This document shows positions 31,658 through 38,274 of a stretch of DNA of 38,274 nucleotides, piece by piece (position 1 is the first letter of the stretch; the number at the start of each line of letters is the position of its first letter). The translations under genes and the position numbers were made by a program. Origin of the DNA: an uncultured bacterium (lineage in GTDB: Bacteria > Patescibacteriota > Minisyncoccia > Phycocordibacterales > PALSA-1337); contig CAIMKX010000047.1 in the NCBI GenBank assembly GCA_903842025.1, positions 1-38,274 on the forward strand. The letters run 5' to 3'. Below the pieces are notes generated by a model. The model saw only the letters and a list, made by a program, of their open reading frames with translations, did not search any database and was not told where the DNA came from.

Positions 31658-33617
31658 ATTCCAAAGTCTCCTCGCCCTCATCACCCGGCATTTCCTGATG
31701 CCTTTTTGTTTATCCGTCTTCGCCATATTCGCCTCATTCTCTATCTTCGGTCTTGATCTCTATCCCCTCAGCCAATCCCTCATCCTCTACACCGGCCTCA
31801 CCTTCGGCTTCTTGACCTTCTTCCTCCGCTTCAAACGCCTACCCGAGCAAAGCCCCGCTCGCGCCGTCATCATCGAATTCCTCTCCCCCCTCTTCCTCAT
31901 GTCCCTCCTCATCCTCACCCTTTCCAACCTCGATTTTCTGACCACCCGCCTCGATCTTCATCTCATCAAAACCTTCAACCCCACTCTCACCCTCATCTCC
32001 ATCTTCTCCGGCTTTCTTGTCTTCTACGCCAACCGAGATCGGGTCGAGAAAGAGATTGAGGAAGAAAAGAACAATTTTAGTATTTGTCTGCTGATAATAT
32101 TCATAGTCTTTGTCGCTATTAAAATATTGCTTCCTATAATGTCCACCGGCAGTTATTTGGATGAATATACCCATATACTATCCGGTATAAATTATCTAAG
32201 TAGCGGACATTTCGCCGAATTCTATCATGGACAGGAATACACAAGAGGCGAGTATATTTCTCTGATTGCCGCGCTAGTCGTCAAAATATTCGGTAATAAC
32301 ATGGTTGCGCTTAAAATGATCCCGGCCTCGTTGGGCATAGTGAACTTTTTCCTGCTATATGCTGTCTCAAGAAGGATTAATATGAGCAAATGGCCGTCAA
32401 TAATTCTGATGATTGTTTACACTATAAGCCCTTGGGTAATATTCAATCATTTATACATAAGAATGTATGTTTTTTATGAATTCTTTATTCTCCTAGTCCT
32501 CAACATATTTCTCTATGCATTAAGTCAGTTTAAAAAAGACAAGGTATTGCAAGCGAATATCGCCTTTATTGTAATCGCTATCGTCGATGTCATTGCTTAT
32601 CTATTCAGCAATGACTTGGGAAGCCTCGCAATCGTGATTTTTACGGGCTCGCTATTCCTATATTTTTCCTTCTTCATAGCGCCAAATATAAATTCACATA
32701 ATCAGCTCGTTAACCGAATTTTTAAAGCTAAAGTGCTGTACAAAATACTCTTTTTCACCATAGTGATTTCGCCGTTTGTTATACTTTTTCAAGTCCCGTA
32801 TATGGTTTTATCAGTCTTTAGTCAGACAATAAAATATACCACCCCAGCCGATCTAAAATACGCCAATTTATTCCTGAATCTAAACTTCGCGTTTACTATT
32901 TTGTTCATCGCTTCAACCAAGAGGTTATTCACGAACAACAAAAATATATACTTAGGCTCCGCAATATTCGGATCGTCAGTTTTATTTTTTATGCATATCG
33001 CATCACCAGATTCAATACAGCTTACGAGAGGCATTTTGTACTTCCTCCCTCTCTTTTACATGGTTGCCATAAGCTATCTTTCCTATATTAAATCAAACTA
33101 CATAAATTATTTTCTAATAGCTATACTCCTGATTACTGTCATTGGCAATTACCCCACAAATTTTTTATTGCACCCATATATACCAAAAGAAGTAACCTAT
33201 ATTGATGATTACGCCTATGTTGGTGCTCGCGCACTATGCAATGGGAAGATCATTATCACTTCAAGTCGACCAGGAATATTACTATTCTTCGGAATAAAGC
33301 CAGACTTTTATGTTAATACAAAATACAATGATCGTGTATGGGTGGCTTCTGACGAAGAGTCTAGCCTAGCATATTTCTCCACAACAACTGGTATGTTTTT
33401 TGATACCTATTCCGACACACCTATTATAAAAAATGTCGAGGAATTCAGAACTATTTATAATACATATCAGAATATTTGCTATATTACTGGAGCACTACCA
33501 TATTCATGGATAAACAATGATGTACGATCATTCATAGACGAGAACTTCATTGAAGAAGATAAAAAATACAGGACTAATGAGACCTCAGTTAATATGAAAT
33601 TGTATTTAAAGAGTTGA
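31641..33617 (+). CDS. GT-C fold membrane glycosyltransferase with two-part composition
   Basis: A 658-residue polytopic protein. The first about 135 residues have four helices (LSVFAIFASFSIFGLDLY, LILYTGLTFGFLTFFL, FLSPLFLMSLLILTL, ISIFSGFLVFYANRD) and C-rich codons. From about residue 136 (EIEEEKNNFS) onward the DNA turns abruptly AT-rich and the GT-C body begins, with its catalytic acidic pair in GSYLDEYTHILSGINYL and HLYIRMYVFYEFFILLVLNIF as the Arg/Tyr landmark. The C-terminal soluble domain holds SSRPGILLFFGIKPDFYVN. It would transfer sugars from polyprenyl carriers outside the membrane. Its end overlaps the convergent flippase gene by 12 bp. The gene looks like a recombination joint rather than a single-origin gene. 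Confidence 0.8.
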   Translation: MSLKNRFQSLLALITRHFLMPFCLSVFAIFASFSIFGLDLYPLSQSLILYTGLTFGFLTFFLRFKRLPEQSPARAVIIEFLSPLFLMSLLILTLSNLDFLTTRLDLHLIKTFNPTLTLISIFSGFLVFYANRDRVEKEIEEEKNNFSICLLIIFIVFVAIKILLPIMSTGSYLDEYTHILSGINYLSSGHFAEFYHGQEYTRGEYISLIAALVVKIFGNNMVALKMIPASLGIVNFFLLYAVSRRINMSKWPSIILMIVYTISPWVIFNHLYIRMYVFYEFFILLVLNIFLYALSQFKKDKVLQANIAFIVIAIVDVIAYLFSNDLGSLAIVIFTGSLFLYFSFFIAPNINSHNQLVNRIFKAKVLYKILFFTIVISPFVILFQVPYMVLSVFSQTIKYTTPADLKYANLFLNLNFAFTILFIASTKRLFTNNKNIYLGSAIFGSSVLFFMHIASPDSIQLTRGILYFLPLFYMVAISYLSYIKSNYINYFLIAILLITVIGNYPTNFLLHPYIPKEVTYIDDYAYVGARALCNGKIIITSSRPGILLFFGIKPDFYVNTKYNDRVWVASDEESSLAYFSTTTGMFFDTYSDTPIIKNVEEFRTIYNTYQNICYITGALPYSWINNDVRSFIDENFIEEDKKYRTNETSVNMKLYLKS

Positions 33618-34871
33618 TCTATATAAGTCACGGATGAAGATGATCCGTAATCCGACAGCCATTACAAGGTTCGTCAGCGCAAATGAATAGATTACGCCCA
33701 TGTATCCGATATAATTGCATAGAATGATCGCCAAGATAGTGCCACATAATCCCAGAAGAACATAAAATTTAGCCATTAATTTCGCGTATCCAGTTGGGAC
33801 CAATATCCCGGCATCCACTGTTGCCGCCCATATGTTGGTGACAAAGATGATGATTGAGAACGGCAAAATGGCAAAAAGCAAATCGTTGTATTGGTTTGGA
33901 ATGAATATTTTGACGATATTGGGAATTATGAAATATAGCGCTGTTCCTAGGACTATCCCTAAAACAAAAAAATATACTGTGTACTTCTTTGTCTTTTCAA
34001 GAATCTTTCCATATTGCTTCCGCACCGCAAACTCGGCAAAATTCGGAGCAACGACTTGGCCCAATAAGGTAAATGGCAGGACCAGGATCATGAACATCTT
34101 GTTAAGCAATTCGTAGGTTCCAATCTCCGCGATGTAGTGATAATGACCAAGGATCAGGATACCGAATCGTATAAACAAATAATTGCCGAGGATAGCAATG
34201 CCATATGTAAAACTATAAGCGCCGATCTCATTGATAACGCTTTTATTCAGCTTGAAAGTGAAATTGCCGTGGCCAAAACCTAGACTTAATAAAAGAACGA
34301 AGTAGAAAATATTCTGTGAAATCAAAGCGCCAGTCAATCCGTATGACCTTACGAGAAAATACACCGGCAAAACCGATACTATGCTTACCACCATCGAAAT
34401 CGTCGCCAACTGTCTGAATTTTTTTAATCCTCTGTAAACACCGTCATACAAGGAAGTCATGGGAGACATGAAGATCAGCGGCAATAGATACAAGACATAG
34501 ACATATTTGTCGCCCAAATACCACGGTCCGACAGACACCGCTAAAATCGATAGAATAAAAGCCAATGCAAATATTATCAGTCCGGAATTGAACAGGACAG
34601 CTCTCAATTTTTCCTGATCCGTAATGTTATACTCGGCGACATATTTCGATGTTGCAGTTGAAATACCGAAGTCGCCGAACATGATCAGAAAAAATATGAT
34701 TGCCAATATGTAGTTGTAGATTCCAAAATTGAATGATGTAAGCAGTCTGGCGCACAAAATAAAGATAAAGAAAGTTATTCCTTGCTGGCCTAGCATTTGC
34801 AAACTTCTCCATATAAAGTTATCTGCTGTCTGCTTATGGCTATTATATTGTCTTTTAATAAATCCGCCCAT
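33606..34871 (-). CDS. Polysaccharide flippase (Wzx/MATE-like)
   Basis: A roughly 421-residue membrane protein with about 12 helices, of the oligosaccharide flippase type that turns lipid-linked repeat units to the outer face. Landmarks are NFIWRSLQMLGQQGITFFIFILCARLLTSFNFGIYNYILAI at the start, GVYRGLKKFRQLATISM in the middle, and FAEFAVRKQYGKILEKTKKYTVYFFVLG before the C-terminal half. The ATG at 34871 comes one base after the stop of the GT2 gene (TAAaATG), a coupled start; the ORF track's 34901 start overlaps that gene. DNA is AT-rich like its neighbours. Confidence 0.88.
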   Translation of the reverse strand: MGGFIKRQYNSHKQTADNFIWRSLQMLGQQGITFFIFILCARLLTSFNFGIYNYILAIIFFLIMFGDFGISTATSKYVAEYNITDQEKLRAVLFNSGLIIFALAFILSILAVSVGPWYLGDKYVYVLYLLPLIFMSPMTSLYDGVYRGLKKFRQLATISMVVSIVSVLPVYFLVRSYGLTGALISQNIFYFVLLLSLGFGHGNFTFKLNKSVINEIGAYSFTYGIAILGNYLFIRFGILILGHYHYIAEIGTYELLNKMFMILVLPFTLLGQVVAPNFAEFAVRKQYGKILEKTKKYTVYFFVLGIVLGTALYFIIPNIVKIFIPNQYNDLLFAILPFSIIIFVTNIWAATVDAGILVPTGYAKLMAKFYVLLGLCGTILAIILCNYIGYMGVIYSFALTNLVMAVGLRIIFIRDLYRSTL

Positions 34872-34872
34872 T

Positions 34873-35856
34873 TTACTGAAACCTCGGGGGTTTGACTGCA
34901 AGATAAATGTCGTTATTAATGATTCTACTGGATTGTATTATTTTCCGCTGTTTAAGCGTATCTGGTATACTCTTTAAAAACACAATATTTGAATAACAAA
35001 ATGCATATAAAACTCGAAGGCTTTTTCTTTTTAACGAATATCTAATTGCTTTTATCATATGAAACATATAAAATAACGGAAATCTTAGTAAGAGATTCGA
35101 GATTTTATAATTTTTTATCATACTTCTGGCGTGGCCTGAAAAAATTAAGCTAAATCTTGATGCGTAGATATTATTTGATAGAGCATTATTAACACCAAGA
35201 TGAATAAAAAATGATTTTGTATACAAAACATTATGATAACCCAATAAATAAGCCCTCGGACCAATATCGACATCATCTATATTAAATTCCTGTGATTCAT
35301 CAAAACCTCCAATTTTGTCCCAAAAAGTTTTTTTAAAGAACATGCATCCGCCGGTCGGTGATCCAATCAATATTAATGTATCTGAATAATTTATAATATT
35401 ACTTACATCAATTTTCTTTTGGTGTAGATTGACTCCATAAATTGAGTAAAATAAGCCATAATGTTCTGTTACATCATTACCCAGATCTGATAGTAGAATC
35501 TGAGTAAAGCCAATCTTTTCATCTATACGATATAGATTAATAAGTTGAGCCAAAATTGTTTTATCCCGTATCAAAATATCATTATCTATCATGAGAACAT
35601 ATTCGCCGTTAGCATTTCGCACGCCAATATTTTTTCCTCTTGAATAACCAACATTTTCGTTAGACTCAATGATCTTAATATACTTGAAACTTCTTAAGAA
35701 AGACAAACTATTGTCTGTTGATTTATTGTCAACAATAATAATCTCATAATTCGGGTACTCCAAACGTAATAATGGAGGTATTGTTTCCTTGAGATATTCT
35801 AATCCATTATAATTCAATATAACTATGGTTATAAGAGGTGTAGAAGTGTTTTCCAT
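34873..35856 (-). CDS. Family 2 glycosyltransferase
   Basis: A roughly 327-residue GT-A enzyme using nucleotide sugars in the cytoplasm. The nucleotide-binding start ITIVILNYNGLEYLKETIPPLL is followed by EIIIVDNKSTDNS, then the metal-binding DxD-type site in YVLMIDNDILI. The acceptor region GGCMFFKKTFWDKIGGFDESQEFNIDDVDIGPRA includes the usual ED-like acidic pair (DDVD). This wording is close to rhamnosyltransferase-like GT2 proteins (WbbL type). The ATG at 35856 follows the stop of the double GT4 gene by four bases. A later positively charged C-terminal segment (IKAIRYSLKRKSLRVLYAF) may associate with the membrane. Confidence 0.9.
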   Translation of the reverse strand: MENTSTPLITIVILNYNGLEYLKETIPPLLRLEYPNYEIIIVDNKSTDNSLSFLRSFKYIKIIESNENVGYSRGKNIGVRNANGEYVLMIDNDILIRDKTILAQLINLYRIDEKIGFTQILLSDLGNDVTEHYGLFYSIYGVNLHQKKIDVSNIINYSDTLILIGSPTGGCMFFKKTFWDKIGGFDESQEFNIDDVDIGPRAYLLGYHNVLYTKSFFIHLGVNNALSNNIYASRFSLIFSGHARSMIKNYKISNLLLRFPLFYMFHMIKAIRYSLKRKSLRVLYAFCYSNIVFLKSIPDTLKQRKIIQSSRIINNDIYLAVKPPRFQ

Positions 35857-35860
35857 GAAA

Positions 35861-38062
35861 TTATAAACATGCATAGATCGTAGCGATTCTTTCAACAAAT
35901 ACTTTCAAAGAATATTGTTCCGATTGTTGTTTTGCTTGAGTTCTTATCTTTCGATATAGTTCGGCATTAGAGAATAGCTCATCAATCTTTTTAACCAGCC
36001 CCATAACATCTTTTGGTTTAAACAAAAGCCCCGTCTCTCCATCTTGTATAAGTTCTACCAAAGCTCCTGCATCTGTTGCAATCACAGGTATTCCTGAAGC
36101 CTGAGCTTCAATAACGGAAATACCAAAGGCTTCACGTAAAGACGGTACAATAAGTACATCTATGCTTCCGTAATCTGGTTTCTCTCGAAATCCAGCAAAG
36201 CATACTTTTTCTGTAATTTTTAGTCTGGAACACAAATCACTTAATGATCCTTTAAGAACTCCGTCACCAATAATAATTGCATAATATTCAAATCTTAAGA
36301 ATGGTAATGCTTCAAGTAAATAGCGGCAACCCTTCTCCTCTGCTAAGCGGCCCACATATCCAATATTCTTGACTGCTTTTGATAAGATAACCCCAGGTGC
36401 AATATTAACCTCTTTACGCGTGTCTAAATTTACGAAATTTGGAACAACCGCAATTTGAGACGGCGAAATACCGATTTTCTGAATTAGTATACTTTTCACA
36501 AGCTTCGATACAGCAATATATTTGTCAACAAATGATCTTGAAAACTTCAATAAACAATTATAGTATACACTTTCTTTTAATAATGGACCGTGCTCATGAT
36601 GAATTAATTTAATGCCCGGAATTATTAGTTTTAGGAAAACACCAAATATTAGACATTTATCACCATTAAGGTGGACGATGTCTATATTTTTCATTTTTAC
36701 TATCCTAATGAGATAGGATAGTGACGAAATATTATATTTTGATGATGATTGATCATAAAAAACATTATCTTTGTTTTTCAAAAAGACATGTTCGATATTA
36801 CGTAAATATAAAAAATATAAATCTATTCCGGAAATGTTTACATCAATTAATTGTCTTGCAATAGTCTGAACACCACCAAATCCATTTTTATCGATCAAAA
36901 ACAGTACGTTGAGATTAGTATCGTATAATTTACAAATTTTTTTTATAAGTACCTTCCAGGTAATTTTTAATAAATCTATCTGTCTTGGTTTTTCTATTGC
37001 TAAAATATTTACAAAATAGAAAAAACTATCTATATATAATCCGGTTTCACCAAGTATCTCAAAATTAGATTTATTCTTAAAACATATAACCTGTACTCCC
37101 CCTGCTACGTAATTAAGCAATTTACCAGTGGATTCCGAACTATCTTTTTTTGGATCAATCGCATAATCAGCCATGGCGCAATATTTCGGCAGATCAAAAT
37201 ATGAAAACCGGCCGGTAAAAAATACATTTTTACTTTTAACATATTCTGCTAGCTTTCTAGAATACTCATTTTCAAGATTACCGTATCCCGCAAATACAAA
37301 CGATATATCGGATCGTTTTTGCAAAATACTTGGTATGGAATCAAAAAGCTCTTTTACACCCTTGGCTTCTGTAAGAGATCCTGTATATAAAATGACAATA
37401 TTATCCTTTGGTATACCCATCTCACTTCTGACATCATCTTTCTTATAGACTGATCGGCTAAATAAGTCCTCATCAACTCCGTCATTAAGAATATTTATCC
37501 TGTCTTTTTGGACATGGTATTTGGCGATTATAAAATCATAGCTATTTACTGAACTGCAAAATATCGTATTAGGCATATAGAGCAATAATTTTTCGAGTAT
37601 CATAAAAAAGTAATACAGCGATTTTAGCAACCGTGACTTATGTAATGTGTACGCATACATTTCTGCGGCGAGAGATCCTTGGCAGTCAAATACGATTCTA
37701 ACTTTTCCACAAGATAAGACCTTTATAATAAACGCTATGCATAAACCTTCATATAGATGAGCATGGATGATTCTTGGTTTATTTTTCAAATACTCCTTAT
37801 ATGACAATTTGAGTAGTAAAAAATCCAAATAAAACTTTCCCCACGATGCACCGGGCGTAATTTTCTTGTACCAAGAAACATTTGAGACTCTCTTTATATC
37901 AAAACCATCTATATTATGACCGAGATGATAAGTGCACAATACTACTTCGATTCCCTCCTTTTTGAGATACTTAATTTCGTTATAAATACGAATATGGCAT
38001 CCTCGATCTGAAAAGAAAGGCGTGGCGGCAATCATCAAAATTTTCTTATTTGTATTATTCAT
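35861..38062 (-). CDS. Tandem double glycosyltransferase (GT4-GT4)
   Basis: A 733-residue protein made of two GT-B enzymes. Module 1 (about 1-365) starts KKILMIAATPFFSDRGCHIRIYNEIKYLKKEG and contains NILNDGVDEDLF and LYTGSLTEAKGVKELF; its donor site is atypical (SSESTGKLLNYVAGG). Module 2 (about 385-733) starts NVLFLIDKNGFGGVQTIARQLI and has AVVPNFVNLD, GYVGRLAEEKGCRYLLEAL and the full EX7E motif REAFGISVIEAQASGIPVIATDAG. The two are joined without a stop, by a linker around IEKPRQIDLLKITWKVLIKKI. It would add two successive sugars in the cytoplasm. The ATG overlaps a 43-residue glycosyltransferase remnant (ATGA). DNA is strongly AT-rich. Confidence 0.88.
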   Translation of the reverse strand: MNNTNKKILMIAATPFFSDRGCHIRIYNEIKYLKKEGIEVVLCTYHLGHNIDGFDIKRVSNVSWYKKITPGASWGKFYLDFLLLKLSYKEYLKNKPRIIHAHLYEGLCIAFIIKVLSCGKVRIVFDCQGSLAAEMYAYTLHKSRLLKSLYYFFMILEKLLLYMPNTIFCSSVNSYDFIIAKYHVQKDRINILNDGVDEDLFSRSVYKKDDVRSEMGIPKDNIVILYTGSLTEAKGVKELFDSIPSILQKRSDISFVFAGYGNLENEYSRKLAEYVKSKNVFFTGRFSYFDLPKYCAMADYAIDPKKDSSESTGKLLNYVAGGVQVICFKNKSNFEILGETGLYIDSFFYFVNILAIEKPRQIDLLKITWKVLIKKICKLYDTNLNVLFLIDKNGFGGVQTIARQLIDVNISGIDLYFLYLRNIEHVFLKNKDNVFYDQSSSKYNISSLSYLIRIVKMKNIDIVHLNGDKCLIFGVFLKLIIPGIKLIHHEHGPLLKESVYYNCLLKFSRSFVDKYIAVSKLVKSILIQKIGISPSQIAVVPNFVNLDTRKEVNIAPGVILSKAVKNIGYVGRLAEEKGCRYLLEALPFLRFEYYAIIIGDGVLKGSLSDLCSRLKITEKVCFAGFREKPDYGSIDVLIVPSLREAFGISVIEAQASGIPVIATDAGALVELIQDGETGLLFKPKDVMGLVKKIDELFSNAELYRKIRTQAKQQSEQYSLKVFVERIATIYACL

Positions 38063-38190
38063 GGGATCACCACATCAATCTCAAAATCCCCCGTCTCCGA
38101 CAGCTTCTTGGCCAATTCATAAGAGACGGGGCTGGCGCCGCCGCCGAGAGGCGAGAATTCGTAGTTGAGGAGGAGAAGACGGCGGGGCAT
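38059..38190 (-). pseudogene. N-terminal remnant of a glycosyltransferase (43 residues)
   Basis: The frame MPRRLLLLNYEFSPLGGGASP...ETGDFEIDVVIP is a recognisable GT4 N-terminus (first beta strand, Gly-rich loop, first helix) but ends at TGA overlapping the ATG of the double GT4 gene. Its codons are GC-rich, like the flanking genome and unlike the following AT-rich gene. It has its own promoter. It is best read as the stump of an older gene cut where the AT-rich block begins, now acting as a short leader coupling translation to the new gene. Too short for the ORF track's threshold. Confidence 0.7.
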
Positions 38191-38199
38191 TACCGCATG

Positions 38200-38228
38200 A
38201 TAGTACCATTGTTTGGGCGGGGTGTAAA
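38200..38228 (-). promoter_or_regulatory. Promoter of the polysaccharide operon, apparently leaderless
   Basis: On the minus strand, TTTACA (38228-38223), a 17-bp spacer and TACTAT (38205-38200). The ATG at 38190 is nine bases after the -10. It would drive the remnant, the double GT4, GT2 and flippase genes as one transcript. Confidence 0.65.
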
Positions 38229-38250
38229 ATGATGATATACACCGTAATAT

Positions 38251-38274
38251 AGTATTCTCCCATCGTAAGATGAG
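38251..38274 (-). repeat. 24-bp inverted copy of the IS982-like element left end
   Basis: The last 24 bases are the exact reverse complement of 94-117, i.e. the left inverted repeat and first codons of the transposase. Identity stops sharply at 38251, where IS interior would be expected if a whole copy lay inside the window. It may be a stub of a second copy or the edge of one that lies beyond the window. Confidence 0.7.

Overview
The window reads like a chromosome segment of a small-genome bacterium, most plausibly a Candidate Phyla Radiation (Patescibacteria/Parcubacteria-like) organism. This rests on gene style only: membrane-anchored CAP and peptidoglycan-binding proteins, RND and MacAB-type pumps with no outer-membrane factor, many GT-C glycosyltransferases, short intergenic spaces and apparently leaderless promoters. 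No rRNA or ribosomal protein gene is present to fix the lineage.

Layout. 1-921: end of an unknown gene and an IS982-like element. 1153-6817: an ECF sigma factor gene heading a same-strand run of a small membrane protein, a DUF5666-like secreted protein, a long HlyD/MacA-type adaptor, a MacB/LolD-type ATPase and a MacB-type permease. 6818-9974: a small gene with a near-consensus promoter and terminator, a truncated dinD, a two-gene ABC-2 exporter, and a small gene cut by one in-frame amber codon. 9976-14420 (minus): YgjP-like metallopeptidase, PIF1-like helicase, MsbA-like ABC exporter. 14696-17354 (minus): P1B-type ATPase plus ZIP transporter. 17513-21038 (minus): anchored OB-fold protein, anchored phospholipase-D-type nuclease, RNase R. 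21039-21573: RNA-rich intergenic region with DnaA-box-like sites, 22-bp phased repeats, a tRNA-like cloverleaf and a small RNA complementary to it. 21574-26660 (minus): RND pump and adaptor behind a leader containing a palindromic operator candidate and a terminated structured RNA. 27014-28884: small protein, CAP protein, peptidoglycan-binding protein. 28993-38190: surface polysaccharide region with two GT-C enzymes, a LamG-like protein, a flippase, a GT2 and a double GT4 enzyme.

Three themes stand out. First, a family of palindromic elements (ends AAAAATCCCCC, variable hairpin, ACCCCC/GGGGG stem) occurs at four places and has been absorbed in frame into two proteins: the N-terminus of the YgjP-like peptidase and the middle of RNase R. 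Second, the rnr/RND intergenic region combines origin-like or regulator-like phased repeats with a tRNA-like RNA lacking a normal anticodon loop and an adjacent sRNA whose predicted 5' end is perfectly complementary to it over 14 nt. Third, the AT-rich polysaccharide block (about 32045-38062) has sharp edges: its left edge falls inside a GT-C gene and its right edge abuts a 43-residue glycosyltransferase remnant, as expected for replacement by recombination.

All family names come from reading motifs by eye; no search or folding program was run. Starts are chosen by motif, coupling and promoter position and may differ from automated calls.
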